Below, one piece after another: positions 1-6,432 of a stretch of DNA of 7,717 nucleotides. The translations under genes and the position numbers were made by a program. Source of the stretch: an uncultured Treponema sp. GTDB taxonomy: Bacteria > Spirochaetota > Spirochaetia > Treponematales > Treponemataceae. The notes under the pieces are model-generated. The model saw only the letters and a list, made by a program, of their open reading frames with translations, was not told the DNA's origin and made no database searches. Positions within the stretch are counted from its first letter, which is position 1. The number at the start of each line of letters is the position of its first letter. Location: contig NZ_CALHGC010000135.1 in NCBI RefSeq assembly GCF_938029485.1, positions 1 to 7,717 on the forward strand, written 5' to 3'.

Positions 1-1
1 A

Positions 2-1699
2 AACCGAGTAGTAAATTACACTTTGGAAAAATCCATTGCAGACGGCGTTAATGTTCCTCCGCGTGTGTATAGAATTAAAACCGAAATCTCGGAAACCGGC
101 GGCACCATTAAAGACGGTGAAAAAATTAAAAAAATTTCCAATTGGAGCGGTAAAAGAAAAACGCAAAAGCAGCATGAAGACCGGCAATTCACCACAACGG
201 ACATAGACAGAAGTGTTGTAATTCCGGCACAAATCGAAACAGTTGTTCAAGCATATAAAGATTCTATCTATGAGTCTCTGTATCCGGACAGAAAAAAAGA
301 TTGGACGATGATTCCAAAAACGCTTTTCTTTGCAAAAAAAGAAAGCCATGCGCAGAGCATATTAGAAGCAATCAAAAAGATTTTCAAAAATGAATTCCCT
401 GAAGGAAAAATCCCCGAACATTATGCCCAGTTGATTACGTGTAAATCCGGAAATTCAAATCAACTGATTAGTGATTTTAGAAATAATAAAGATTTTCGAA
501 TTGCAATTACCGTTACGCTTGTTGCAACAGGTACCGATATCAAGCCGTTGGAAATTCTTGTTTTTATGCGCGATATACATTCCGAAGTTCTCTACACCCA
601 GATGAAAGGACGCGGATGCAGAACATTTGCCGACGATAAACTAAGAAACGTAACCACCAATGCGGTCTCAAAAGACTTTTATTATCTTGTGGATGCCGTT
701 GGTGTAACGGAGCATGAAAAATCAATGCCGACTCCGGACGGAAACAGCGATATAAAAAAAGTTTTGTCACTCAAAGACCTGCTTGAACATCTTGCACACG
801 GAGAATTATCCGATAAGAATTTAGAACTGTTAGCAGACTATCTTTCACGCGTAAATAGAAAAGCCGAAGCGGAAGATATTATCGAACTGAATGAGTTGCT
901 CGGTACTATTAGCGTAAAACAATTCGCTGTAACTATTTTTGAATCAATCGCACCCGAGTCTTGCATTTTCCCTCCCTACAAAGATATTAACGAGCCGAAC
1001 ACGGAAAGAAAGATTTTGATTTCCCCGCTCATAAACAATGTAAAAGCCCGCAAAAAACTTTTGGAAATCAATGCCGGATTTATTAAAATTGCCGTTGAAA
1101 AACAGGATACGTTACTGTATGCGGGATTTTCAAAAGAACAGGCAAAAGAATATATCGCTACGTTTGAAACCTATCTTGATGACAATAAAGATGAAATTGA
1201 AGCGTTACGACTTCTTTATAATCAGGAAAAAGTCGCCATCACGTATACGATGCTTAAAGATTTGGAAAAGAAACTGATTGCGTATAATAATCAGTTTACA
1301 CCGGAATTCTTATGGACATGCTATCAAACACTGGACGGAGAAAGCGGAAAAGTAAAACCGTTAAACAGAGAAACGGAGCTGGGTGTTTTTACCAATCTTA
1401 TTCAACTGGTAAGATACGGGTACAAGTTGGATGATGAACTTGTGTCCCTTAAAAGACGATTCGGCAGCTATTTTAACCTTTATTGCGGACAGGCTTGGCG
1501 TAAATTTACTCCGGAACAAATTGAAATTGTGCGGCAGATTGCAGAATACATTGTACAAAACGGCTGTATCACGAATATTGAATTAAACAACGCAAAACAT
1601 GATTTGTTTGTAAAAGCCGTTTCAATCTTCGGAGCCGACAAACTAAATGCGGAAATGCAGACAATCTCAAAATATTTATTCTACGGAAAGGCAGCATAA
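2..1699 (+). CDS. hsdR: Type I restriction enzyme R subunit, C-terminal part (cut by window edge)
   Basis: HsdR is the ATP-dependent translocase and nuclease subunit of type I RM complexes. It cleaves DNA away from the unmethylated target chosen by HsdS. The frame is open to the left edge, so the start and the N-terminal nuclease and helicase motifs I-III lie outside; a TTG at 23 is only an internal codon. Visible near the start is the YTLEKSIADGV-NVPPRVYRI block typical of EcoEI-type HsdR. Then come helicase-like motifs: TLFFAKKESHAQ (motif IV region), TVTLVATGTDI (motif V) and QMKGRGCR (motif VI, with the arginines that contact ATP), at about residues 107, 170 and 200 counted from the window edge. 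YLVDAVGV follows. The last 250 or so residues match the general look of the EcoEI R C-terminal domain, which contacts the methylase core. No frameshift or stop interrupts it. It ends 2 nt before hsdM. The family call is firm. Confidence 0.95.
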   Translation, partial: NRVVNYTLEKSIADGVNVPPRVYRIKTEISETGGTIKDGEKIKKISNWSGKRKTQKQHEDRQFTTTDIDRSVVIPAQIETVVQAYKDSIYESLYPDRKKDWTMIPKTLFFAKKESHAQSILEAIKKIFKNEFPEGKIPEHYAQLITCKSGNSNQLISDFRNNKDFRIAITVTLVATGTDIKPLEILVFMRDIHSEVLYTQMKGRGCRTFADDKLRNVTTNAVSKDFYYLVDAVGVTEHEKSMPTPDGNSDIKKVLSLKDLLEHLAHGELSDKNLELLADYLSRVNRKAEAEDIIELNELLGTISVKQFAVTIFESIAPESCIFPPYKDINEPNTERKILISPLINNVKARKKLLEINAGFIKIAVEKQDTLLYAGFSKEQAKEYIATFETYLDDNKDEIEALRLLYNQEKVAITYTMLKDLEKKLIAYNNQFTPEFLWTCYQTLDGESGKVKPLNRETELGVFTNLIQLVRYGYKLDDELVSLKRRFGSYFNLYCGQAWRKFTPEQIEIVRQIAEYIVQNGCITNIELNNAKHDLFVKAVSIFGADKLNAEMQTISKYLFYGKAA

Positions 1700-1701
1700 A
1701 A

Positions 1702-3144
1702 ATGGCAAAAAAACAAGCAACGCCGGCAAAACCGGAACAGGCACTTACGAAAAAAGTTTGGAACATGGCAGACGTTCTTGCGGCAGCCGGTATCGGATTT
1801 ACGGATTATATTATTCAGCTGACATATCTCTTATTTCTAAAAATGGATTTTGAAAAAGAATCATACGGTTTAGGCAGTGCACTTCCGGACGGAAGTAAAT
1901 GGAAAGATATTGTTCAACTGGACGGTCCTGATCAACTTGCAAAATATGAAAAGATTCTGGAAGTTTTACAGGCAACTGACGGACTTATCGGTGCAATTTT
2001 TACAGAAGCGCAAAATAAGATTACAAAACCGGCTCTTCTTAAAAAACTGATCGGAATGATTGATGAAGAAAACTGGTTCAGTATGGACGGAGACCTCAAA
2101 GGCGCAATTTATGAAAGTATTCTTGAAAAAAACGGACAGGATAAAAAATCCGGAGCAGGGCAATACTTTACGCCGCGCCCCTTGATTAATGCTATGGTTG
2201 ATGTTGTTCAGCCGAAAATTACGGAGACCGTTGCCGACCCTGCGTGCGGAACCGGAGGCTTCTTGCTTGCTGCGTATGACTATATGCGTAAACAAAGCGA
2301 CGAACAGAGTAAGGTGGAGTTCTTACAAACGAAGGCACTGAGAGGAAATGACATTACGCCGCTTGTCGTAACGTTGGCTTCTATGAATCTTTATCTTCAC
2401 GACATTGGAGCGGACACAACACCGATTAAATGTGAAGATAGTTTGGAACACGAACCCGAACATCTTGTAGATGTAATTCTTGCAAATCCGCCTTTTGGCG
2501 CTCGACCTGCAGGAAGCGTCGATATTTCGACCATGCGTTCCGATTTGATTGTAACGACAAGCAACAACCAGTTAAATTTTTTACAGCATATAATGGTTAT
2601 GTTAAAGGACGGCGGAAGAGCCGGAATCGTTCTTCCCGATAATGTGCTTTTTGCAGACGGTGCCGGAGAAATTCTCCGCAAAAAACTGCTAAAAGATTTT
2701 AATCTTCATACAATTCTTCGCTTGCCGACCGGTATTTTCTACGCAAACGGCGTAAAAGCAAATGTACTGTTCTTTGAAAAAGGAAGCCCGACACAAGAGA
2801 CATGGTATTACGATTACCGGACAGGGATTAAACACACACTTGCAACGAAACCGCTTAAACGTTCCGACCTTGAAGACTTTGTAACCTGCTACTGTGCAGG
2901 GCATGTTGAAGACCGTAAAGAAACATGGTCGCCCGAAAATCCGAATGGCAGATGGCGTAAATATCACGTCGATGAACTGCTTGCACGGGATAAAACCAGT
3001 CTGGATATTTCTTGGATAAAAGACGGTTCCGATACAGTAGACTGTTCCCTTGCAGAACTGATTCAAACCATTCAAGAGAAAAGCGCAAATATTGCCGCAG
3101 CTGTTACCGAACTTTCCAAACTAATTGAAGGTATTGAAGAATGA
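1702..3144 (+). CDS. hsdM: Type I DNA adenine methyltransferase, M subunit
   Basis: HsdM transfers a methyl group from S-adenosylmethionine to N6 of adenine within the site recognised by HsdS; two HsdM and one HsdS form the methylase. The protein is 480 residues, a normal length. An N-terminal helical domain (about 15-145) includes NMADVLAAAGIGFTDYIIQL. The catalytic domain has GQYFTPRPLI (153-162), the SAM-binding motif DPACGTGGF (179-187) and the catalytic NPPF (262-265), the signature of N6-adenine methylases. LPDNVLF (311-317) and LPTGIFYANGVKANVLFF (341-358) are also typical of HsdM. The ATG follows the hsdR stop by 2 nt, with GGAAAGG at 1684-1690 as a plausible ribosome binding site. 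The stop overlaps the fic start. All key residues are present, so the enzyme should be active. Confidence 0.97.
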   Translation: MAKKQATPAKPEQALTKKVWNMADVLAAAGIGFTDYIIQLTYLLFLKMDFEKESYGLGSALPDGSKWKDIVQLDGPDQLAKYEKILEVLQATDGLIGAIFTEAQNKITKPALLKKLIGMIDEENWFSMDGDLKGAIYESILEKNGQDKKSGAGQYFTPRPLINAMVDVVQPKITETVADPACGTGGFLLAAYDYMRKQSDEQSKVEFLQTKALRGNDITPLVVTLASMNLYLHDIGADTTPIKCEDSLEHEPEHLVDVILANPPFGARPAGSVDISTMRSDLIVTTSNNQLNFLQHIMVMLKDGGRAGIVLPDNVLFADGAGEILRKKLLKDFNLHTILRLPTGIFYANGVKANVLFFEKGSPTQETWYYDYRTGIKHTLATKPLKRSDLEDFVTCYCAGHVEDRKETWSPENPNGRWRKYHVDELLARDKTSLDISWIKDGSDTVDCSLAELIQTIQEKSANIAAAVTELSKLIEGIEE

Positions 3145-3956
3145 TGCATAAAAGCGGACAGCAGAACTTCACTCAACTTTCGGAAGTTATCAATGAATAC
3201 AATAGGCTGCACATCGCTCAACAGCTTGATTACGATAAGTTCTATTTATATTCGATTATCACGCATTCAACGGCAATAGAAGGTTCTACCGTTACAGAAA
3301 TTGAAAATCAGCTTCTCTTTGACGAAGGGATAAGTGCAAATAAACCGATTCATGAACAGCTTATGAACCTTGACTTAAAAGCCGCGTATGAAAGAAGTTT
3401 TGAATTTGCAAAACAACATAGCCAAATGACATCGGAAATCCTCTGTGAACTTTCGTCTCTCGTAATGAAAAACACCGGCACTGTGTACAATACAATCGGA
3501 GGAACATTTTCTTCTGCAAAAGGAGAGCTGAGACTTTTAAATGTCAGTGCAGGACGGGGCGGGAAGAGTTATATGGCATGGCAGAAGCTTCCGCAAAAAC
3601 TGGAAGAATTTTGTGCTTGGTTCAATTCGGAAAGAAAAAATATTGCGCAAAAACGAATAGAAGAACAATACACTTTTAGTTTTCTCGCACATTATAAACT
3701 TGTTTATATGCATCCTTGGGCTGATGGAAATGGTCGGATGAGCCGGCTTTTAATGAATTTTATCCAATATGAAGCGGGGATAGTACCTGTAATAATCAAA
3801 AAAGAAAACAGGGCTGAATATATTCAAAGTCTTGCTTCTTCGCAAGAAAAAGATGATGCGTCAGATTTCTTACAGTTTATGTTTTCACACCAGATACGGA
3901 ATTTGAGCGAACAGATAGAAGAATATAAAACCTCTCTCGAAATGAGCGGAAACTGA
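3141..3956 (+). CDS. Fic-domain protein (putative AMP transferase) inside the RM operon
   Basis: Fic proteins usually move AMP from ATP onto a hydroxyl side chain of a target protein. The 271-residue protein has the complete active-site motif HPWADGNGRMSR (191-202): H191 is the catalytic base, and D195, N197, R199 and R202 bind phosphate and metal. An N-terminal STAIEG (43-48) matches the inhibitory pattern (S/T)xxxE(G/N), with E47 expected to block ATP binding; its placement ahead of the Fic core is that of class II Fic proteins. GTFSSAKGELR (121-131) is a likely flap region next to the active site. No signal peptide is seen, so it should be cytoplasmic. Its ATG overlaps the hsdM TGA (ATGA), which suggests translational coupling; a second ATG at 3144 is an alternative start. 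The target is unknown. Fic genes do occur in type I loci of other bacteria, but their role there is unsettled. Confidence 0.93.
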   Translation: MMHKSGQQNFTQLSEVINEYNRLHIAQQLDYDKFYLYSIITHSTAIEGSTVTEIENQLLFDEGISANKPIHEQLMNLDLKAAYERSFEFAKQHSQMTSEILCELSSLVMKNTGTVYNTIGGTFSSAKGELRLLNVSAGRGGKSYMAWQKLPQKLEEFCAWFNSERKNIAQKRIEEQYTFSFLAHYKLVYMHPWADGNGRMSRLLMNFIQYEAGIVPVIIKKENRAEYIQSLASSQEKDDASDFLQFMFSHQIRNLSEQIEEYKTSLEMSGN

Positions 3957-3970
3957 TAAAGGCGGTTATT

Positions 3971-3975
3971 GGGAG
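3971..3975 (+). promoter_or_regulatory. Ribosome binding site that favours the GTG start of hsdS
   Basis: GGGAG lies 8 nt before GTG 3984. The resulting protein begins MNTNALRQKILDLAIHGKL, as HsdS proteins of this group commonly do. The TTG at 3969 would add five residues (MGDHK) and overlaps this site, so it is the weaker start. The ten bases TTATTGGGAG at 3966-3975 recur at 6417-6426 before the recombinase gene. Confidence 0.6.
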
Positions 3976-3983
3976 ACCATAAA

Positions 3984-5552
3984 GTGAACACAAACGCATT
4001 ACGTCAAAAAATATTAGACCTCGCTATCCACGGAAAGCTGGTGAAGCAAGACCCCGCAGACGAACCTGCATCCGTGATGCTGGAAAAAATCCGCGCGGAA
4101 AAAGAAGCAAAGATTGCCGCCGGAGAGATAAAACGCAACAAGAATGATTCGTATATTTTTAAATATACCGGCACATCCGGTGAAAACAAAACCGATAACA
4201 ATCCTGAGGGATTGGAACATAACAGGCACTATGAGAAGTTCTCAGACGGCAGGGTGAAGGCTATCGAGGACGAAATCCCGTTTGCCGTGCCGGAGGGTTG
4301 GGCATGGTGCAAAACTAAACAACTTTATAATATTCGTTCTGCTATTCGTATTCATCAAACAGACTGGCAAAATGAAGGAATTCCATTTTTTAGAGGAAGA
4401 GAATTAATTGAGCTCTGTAAGACAGGAAAAGTTCATCCAGAAATTTTTATATCTGAAAGCCTTTATGAAGAAAATAAGGAGAAAGGCGGAGTCCCTCAAA
4501 AAAATGACTTACTTGTTTCTGCTGTAGGAACTTTGGGGTTTGTTCATATCGTAGAAGATACAAAAAAGTTTTATTACAAAGATGCCTATATTTTATGCTT
4601 CGAAAACCACTTTAACCTTAATCCGAAATATACAAAATTCGTAATTGAATCAAATTATACTCAAAAAGTAATATATAACGGTTCAAAAGGAACAACTGTA
4701 GAACAATTAACGATTGAAAATGCAAAAGATTTATGGTTTCCGTTTCCCCCACTCACTGAGCAACAACGCATAGTCAGTGTAATCGAAGCAATCTTTACAC
4801 AGATAGATCTATTAGAACAAAACAAAGCCGATCTGCAAACAGCCGTCAAACAGGCAAAGTCAAAAATTCTTGACCTTGCAATTCATGGAAAGCTTGTTCC
4901 GCAAGACCCCGCAGATGAACCTGCAAGCGTGATGCTGGAAAGACTGCGTGCGGAAAAAGAGGCGAAAATTGCAGTCGGAGAGATAAAACGGAGTAAGAAT
5001 GATTCGTATATCTATAAAAATTCTACTGATAATTGTTATTATGAGAAGTTCGATGACGGTACTGAGGTAGCTATAGAAATAGATTCTATCATTCCTGATG
5101 CGTGGGTATGGTGTTATTTTACTGACATTGCTGATGTAATCAATGGAAAAAATCAATCAAAAGTGAAAGAGGGCGCAGGCAAATATCCCATTTACGGAAG
5201 CGGTGGTATTATTGGATATGCTAATGATTACATTTGTCCTGAAAATTGTACAATAATCGGAAGAAAAGGGTCAATAAACAATCCAATCTTTACAGAAGAA
5301 AAATTCTGGAATGTTGATACCGCTTTTGGACTTATACCATCATCAATTATTCTGCCGCGATATCTATTTTATTTCTGTAAATCATTTGACTTTACATCAC
5401 TAGACAGCAGTACAACTTTGCCAAGTTTAACCAAAACAAATATTCAACATATCTTATTTCCATTGCCACCATTCGCTGCACAACAACGGATTTTAGATAA
5501 AATTGATGAGCTTTTTAACCAATTAGACAAGATTGCTTTGAATATCGTCTAA
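3984..5552 (+). CDS. hsdS: Type I specificity subunit S, expressed copy with two TRDs
   Basis: HsdS binds the bipartite DNA target and directs HsdM and HsdR to it. From GTG 3984 it has 522 residues. The layout is: conserved region 1 (about 1-60), TRD1 (about 83-255), central conserved helical region (about 256-345) and TRD2 (about 352-494), ending with a short helix PPFAAQQRILDKIDEL... (495-522). The two conserved regions are internal repeats: KILDLAIHGKLV-QDPADEPASVMLE is followed in both by RAEKEAKIA-GEIKR-KNDSYI. Each TRD is preceded by YEKF (HYEKFSDG, YYEKFDDG). TRD2 carries KYPIYGSGGIIGYAN, frequent in HsdS TRDs. The TRDs are clearly AT-richer than the conserved parts (27-35% G+C in sampled 60-nt blocks against 58%), a sign of TRD exchange. 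It follows fic by 27 nt in the same operon. Codons 351-357 lie in a 23-bp inverted repeat shared with the silent copy, so the 3' third is probably swappable. The target sequence cannot be read from the protein. Confidence 0.95.
   Translation: MNTNALRQKILDLAIHGKLVKQDPADEPASVMLEKIRAEKEAKIAAGEIKRNKNDSYIFKYTGTSGENKTDNNPEGLEHNRHYEKFSDGRVKAIEDEIPFAVPEGWAWCKTKQLYNIRSAIRIHQTDWQNEGIPFFRGRELIELCKTGKVHPEIFISESLYEENKEKGGVPQKNDLLVSAVGTLGFVHIVEDTKKFYYKDAYILCFENHFNLNPKYTKFVIESNYTQKVIYNGSKGTTVEQLTIENAKDLWFPFPPLTEQQRIVSVIEAIFTQIDLLEQNKADLQTAVKQAKSKILDLAIHGKLVPQDPADEPASVMLERLRAEKEAKIAVGEIKRSKNDSYIYKNSTDNCYYEKFDDGTEVAIEIDSIIPDAWVWCYFTDIADVINGKNQSKVKEGAGKYPIYGSGGIIGYANDYICPENCTIIGRKGSINNPIFTEEKFWNVDTAFGLIPSSIILPRYLFYFCKSFDFTSLDSSTTLPSLTKTNIQHILFPLPPFAAQQRILDKIDELFNQLDKIALNIV
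4014..4156 (+). repeat. Internal direct repeat of hsdS, copy 1
   Basis: This codes for conserved region 1 of HsdS. It matches 4869-5011 at a constant offset of 855 nt (285 codons), with perfect runs at 4121-4135 (CGGAGAGATAAAACG) and 4140-4156 (AAGAATGATTCGTATAT). Such repeats reflect the pseudo-twofold symmetry of HsdS and could allow deletion or exchange by homologous recombination. Confidence 0.85.
4869..5011 (+). repeat. Internal direct repeat of hsdS, copy 2
   Basis: This is the central conserved region of HsdS, the partner of 4014-4156, with perfect runs at 4976-4990 and 4995-5011. It ends 22 nt before the 23-bp inverted repeat, so the joint for TRD2 exchange sits just after the conserved part. 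Confidence 0.85.
5033..5055 (+). repeat. 23-bp inverted repeat, left copy (recombination site candidate)
   Basis: The 23 bp, starting TTGTTATTATGAG and ending AAGTTCGATG, are repeated perfectly in inverse orientation at 6101-6123. Identity stops sharply on both sides: the flanking bases differ at once and the next 12 show only scattered matches. The site encodes CYYEKFD of HsdS just before TRD2, and the frame is the same in both copies. No internal dyad is visible, so the exact strand-exchange point cannot be placed. Confidence 0.88.
5523..5552. repeat. Imperfect palindrome shared by the 3' ends of the two convergent hsdS pieces
   Basis: The 30 bp match their own reverse complement at 20 positions, including TTAGAC...GTCTAA at the ends. 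Read on + they encode LDKIALNIV-stop; read on - they encode LDDIQSNLV-stop. Both genes therefore get their stop and last residues from the same bases. Confidence 0.8.
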
Positions 5553-6131
5553 AGCATTAAATATTTCTTCAACTTTTGTAACTATTCGTTTTTGCTCTGA
5601 AATTGGAGGAATAGCAATAAAAGATTCTGCCATTTCTTGTAAATAAAATCCCATTTGAGCAGTACCGGTAGCATGTTCAGCTACATAATTTTGATAAAAA
5701 TTACTGTCAAAAAAAATTTTTACATACTTGTTGTAAACCTTGGTATTAAGAATGGAAACACTCCGTTGAAAACAGATATTCATGCTGCCGTCATAAATGC
5801 AACTTCTTCCTAATGAACCTACGGATGTGAAAAGTATATCACCCGCTGCAACATTAGTCCTCAAATTTTCTGCCTCAAACATCTCTTTCGTTAAATACCT
5901 GACATTTTCTAAGTCTTCTACTGTGTTATGATTAATATTTCGTGAAGAAACCATTATATATTCTGTTTTTTCTTCGATACCTTTAGGCGGATTATGATCT
6001 CCATCGACAAGCTTATCGCAAATTCGTCCTAATTTTGTCCATTGCCAGTTTGCCGGCAGCTCAAAAGGAATCTCATTATCAATGCAAACATCACTTTTTC
6101 CATCGAACTTCTCATAATAACAAGAACTCAC
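5523..6131 (-). CDS. Silent half-hsdS: alternative TRD cassette without promoter
   Basis: This is an open frame of up to 202 residues from a GTG at 6131; the hsdS-like part starts at CYYEKFDG in the 23-bp repeat (6123). It contains one TRD, including NEIPFELPANWQWTKLG, GDILFTSVGSLG and HATGTAQMGF, then the usual post-TRD helix PPISEQKRIVTKVEEIF and the end SNLV. It has no N-terminal conserved region, no convincing ribosome binding site, and a stop in frame 5 codons before the GTG (6147-6149), so it is probably not translated in this orientation. It converges on hsdS and overlaps it by 30 bp. Its TRD is unlike the expressed TRD2, so inversion should give a different half-target. It is intact, which fits selection through periodic expression. 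The alternative, a decayed second hsdS, is less likely given the perfect repeat and the kept frame. Confidence 0.9.
   Translation of the reverse strand: MSSCYYEKFDGKSDVCIDNEIPFELPANWQWTKLGRICDKLVDGDHNPPKGIEEKTEYIMVSSRNINHNTVEDLENVRYLTKEMFEAENLRTNVAAGDILFTSVGSLGRSCIYDGSMNICFQRSVSILNTKVYNKYVKIFFDSNFYQNYVAEHATGTAQMGFYLQEMAESFIAIPPISEQKRIVTKVEEIFNALDDIQSNLV
6101..6123 (-). repeat. 23-bp inverted repeat, right copy
   Basis: This is the exact reverse complement of 5033-5055. On the - strand it encodes CYYEKFD at the beginning of the silent TRD cassette, in the same frame as the left copy. Confidence 0.88.
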
Positions 6132-6206
6132 ACTGCAAGTATACTTTTAAATAAACGATAGGCAGGGCAAACGCTCCGGGAATATTTCAAGCGATTGCCT
6201 TCCATT

Positions 6207-6236
6207 TGTGCGAAATTTTGAACAAAATTTCGCACA
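6207..6236. repeat. 13-bp perfect hairpin
   Basis: TGTGCGAAATTTT (6207-6219) pairs with AAAATTTCGCACA (6224-6236) across a 4-nt loop GAAC. GCGATTGCC/GGCAATCGC at 6191-6199 and 6254-6262 enclose it as an outer stem. The bases after the stem on + are GTTACTTTTAG, too weak for a clear terminator. It could be a transcription end for either strand, a protein site, or part of a dispersed intergenic repeat. Confidence 0.75.
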
Positions 6237-6252
6237 GTTACTTTTAGAAGAA

Positions 6253-6391
6253 GGGCAATCGCATTAGAAAAGCAGATAAAAATCGCAGAATAAATAGGAT
6301 GTGAGACCATTTGAGCCGAATAGCGGCGAAACTCTGGTTGAATAGCCTATTTATTCTGCGGGAATATTAAAAATATCTAATGCGATTGCCC
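6253..6391. repeat. Long inverted repeat with 45-nt arms upstream of the recombinase
   Basis: The arms are 6253-6297 and 6347-6391. The outer 16 bp (GGGCAATCGCATTAGA against TCTAATGCGATTGCCC) and the inner 14 bp (CGCAGAATAAATAG against CTATTTATTCTGCG) pair perfectly. Exactly 15 nt on each side between them do not pair. The 49-nt centre contains GCCGAATAGCGGC, a small hairpin of its own. The right arm ends 41 nt before the recombinase ATG, so the leader RNA may fold strongly. A small inverted-repeat element or a second inversion unit are other possibilities. Confidence 0.8.
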
Positions 6392-6421
6392 TGAATCGAG
6401 AAATCGCAAATCTTGTTTATT

Positions 6422-6427
6422 GGGAGG
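6422..6427 (+). promoter_or_regulatory. Ribosome binding site of the recombinase gene
   Basis: GGGAGG ends 5 nt before ATG 6433. It is a near-consensus site and supports that start. Confidence 0.75.
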
Positions 6428-6432
6428 TCGTT

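Larger units (their letters stand above)
5033..6123. other. Predicted invertible segment switching TRD2 of hsdS
   Basis: The 1,091-bp segment is bounded by the 23-bp perfect inverted repeats. It holds the expressed TRD2 on + and a silent TRD on -. Inversion would join codons 1-350 of hsdS to 199 codons of the silent copy with no frame change, giving a 549-residue HsdS. A tyrosine recombinase gene lies about 310 bp beyond the right repeat. The arrangement is that of phase-variable type I systems such as the pneumococcal one with CreX. The inversion itself is inferred; only one orientation is seen here. Confidence 0.85.
6132..6432. other. Structured non-coding region between silent cassette and recombinase
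   Basis: These 301 nt have no convincing gene. They hold several nested inverted repeats (listed separately), a 10-bp palindrome AAGTATACTT at 6137-6146, and the word GCGATTGCC at 6191-6199 and 6382-6390 with its complement at 6254-6262. The recombinase promoter should lie here, or the gene is read from further away. I see no convincing -35/-10 pair. Confidence 0.6.

Noticed and set aside
23..25. TTG as the start of hsdR
   Set aside because: The frame stays open to the window edge and the upstream codons (NRVVNYT) continue the HsdR block, so it is an internal codon.
118..136. A-rich tract in hsdR as a slipped-strand phase-variation site
   Set aside because: The A runs are broken by TT, short, and the frame is intact; nothing points to slippage.
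1966..2295. 109-residue open frame on the - strand within hsdM
   Set aside because: It is antisense to the SAM-binding region of hsdM and has no independent evidence of coding.
2689..3075. 128-residue open frame on the - strand within hsdM
   Set aside because: It lies fully inside the clearly coding hsdM frame, has a Cys/Phe-rich random-looking translation and no recognisable motif.
3969..3971. TTG as the start of hsdS
   Set aside because: GTG 3984 has the better-placed GGGAG and gives the usual MNT-ALRQKILDLAIHGKL beginning.
4014..5011. CRISPR-like repeat arrangement
   Set aside because: There are only two copies, 855 nt apart and coding; they are the internal symmetry of HsdS.
6128..6310. 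60-residue - strand frame in the non-coding region
   Set aside because: It runs through the inverted repeats, has no motif or ribosome binding site, and is short enough to arise by chance.
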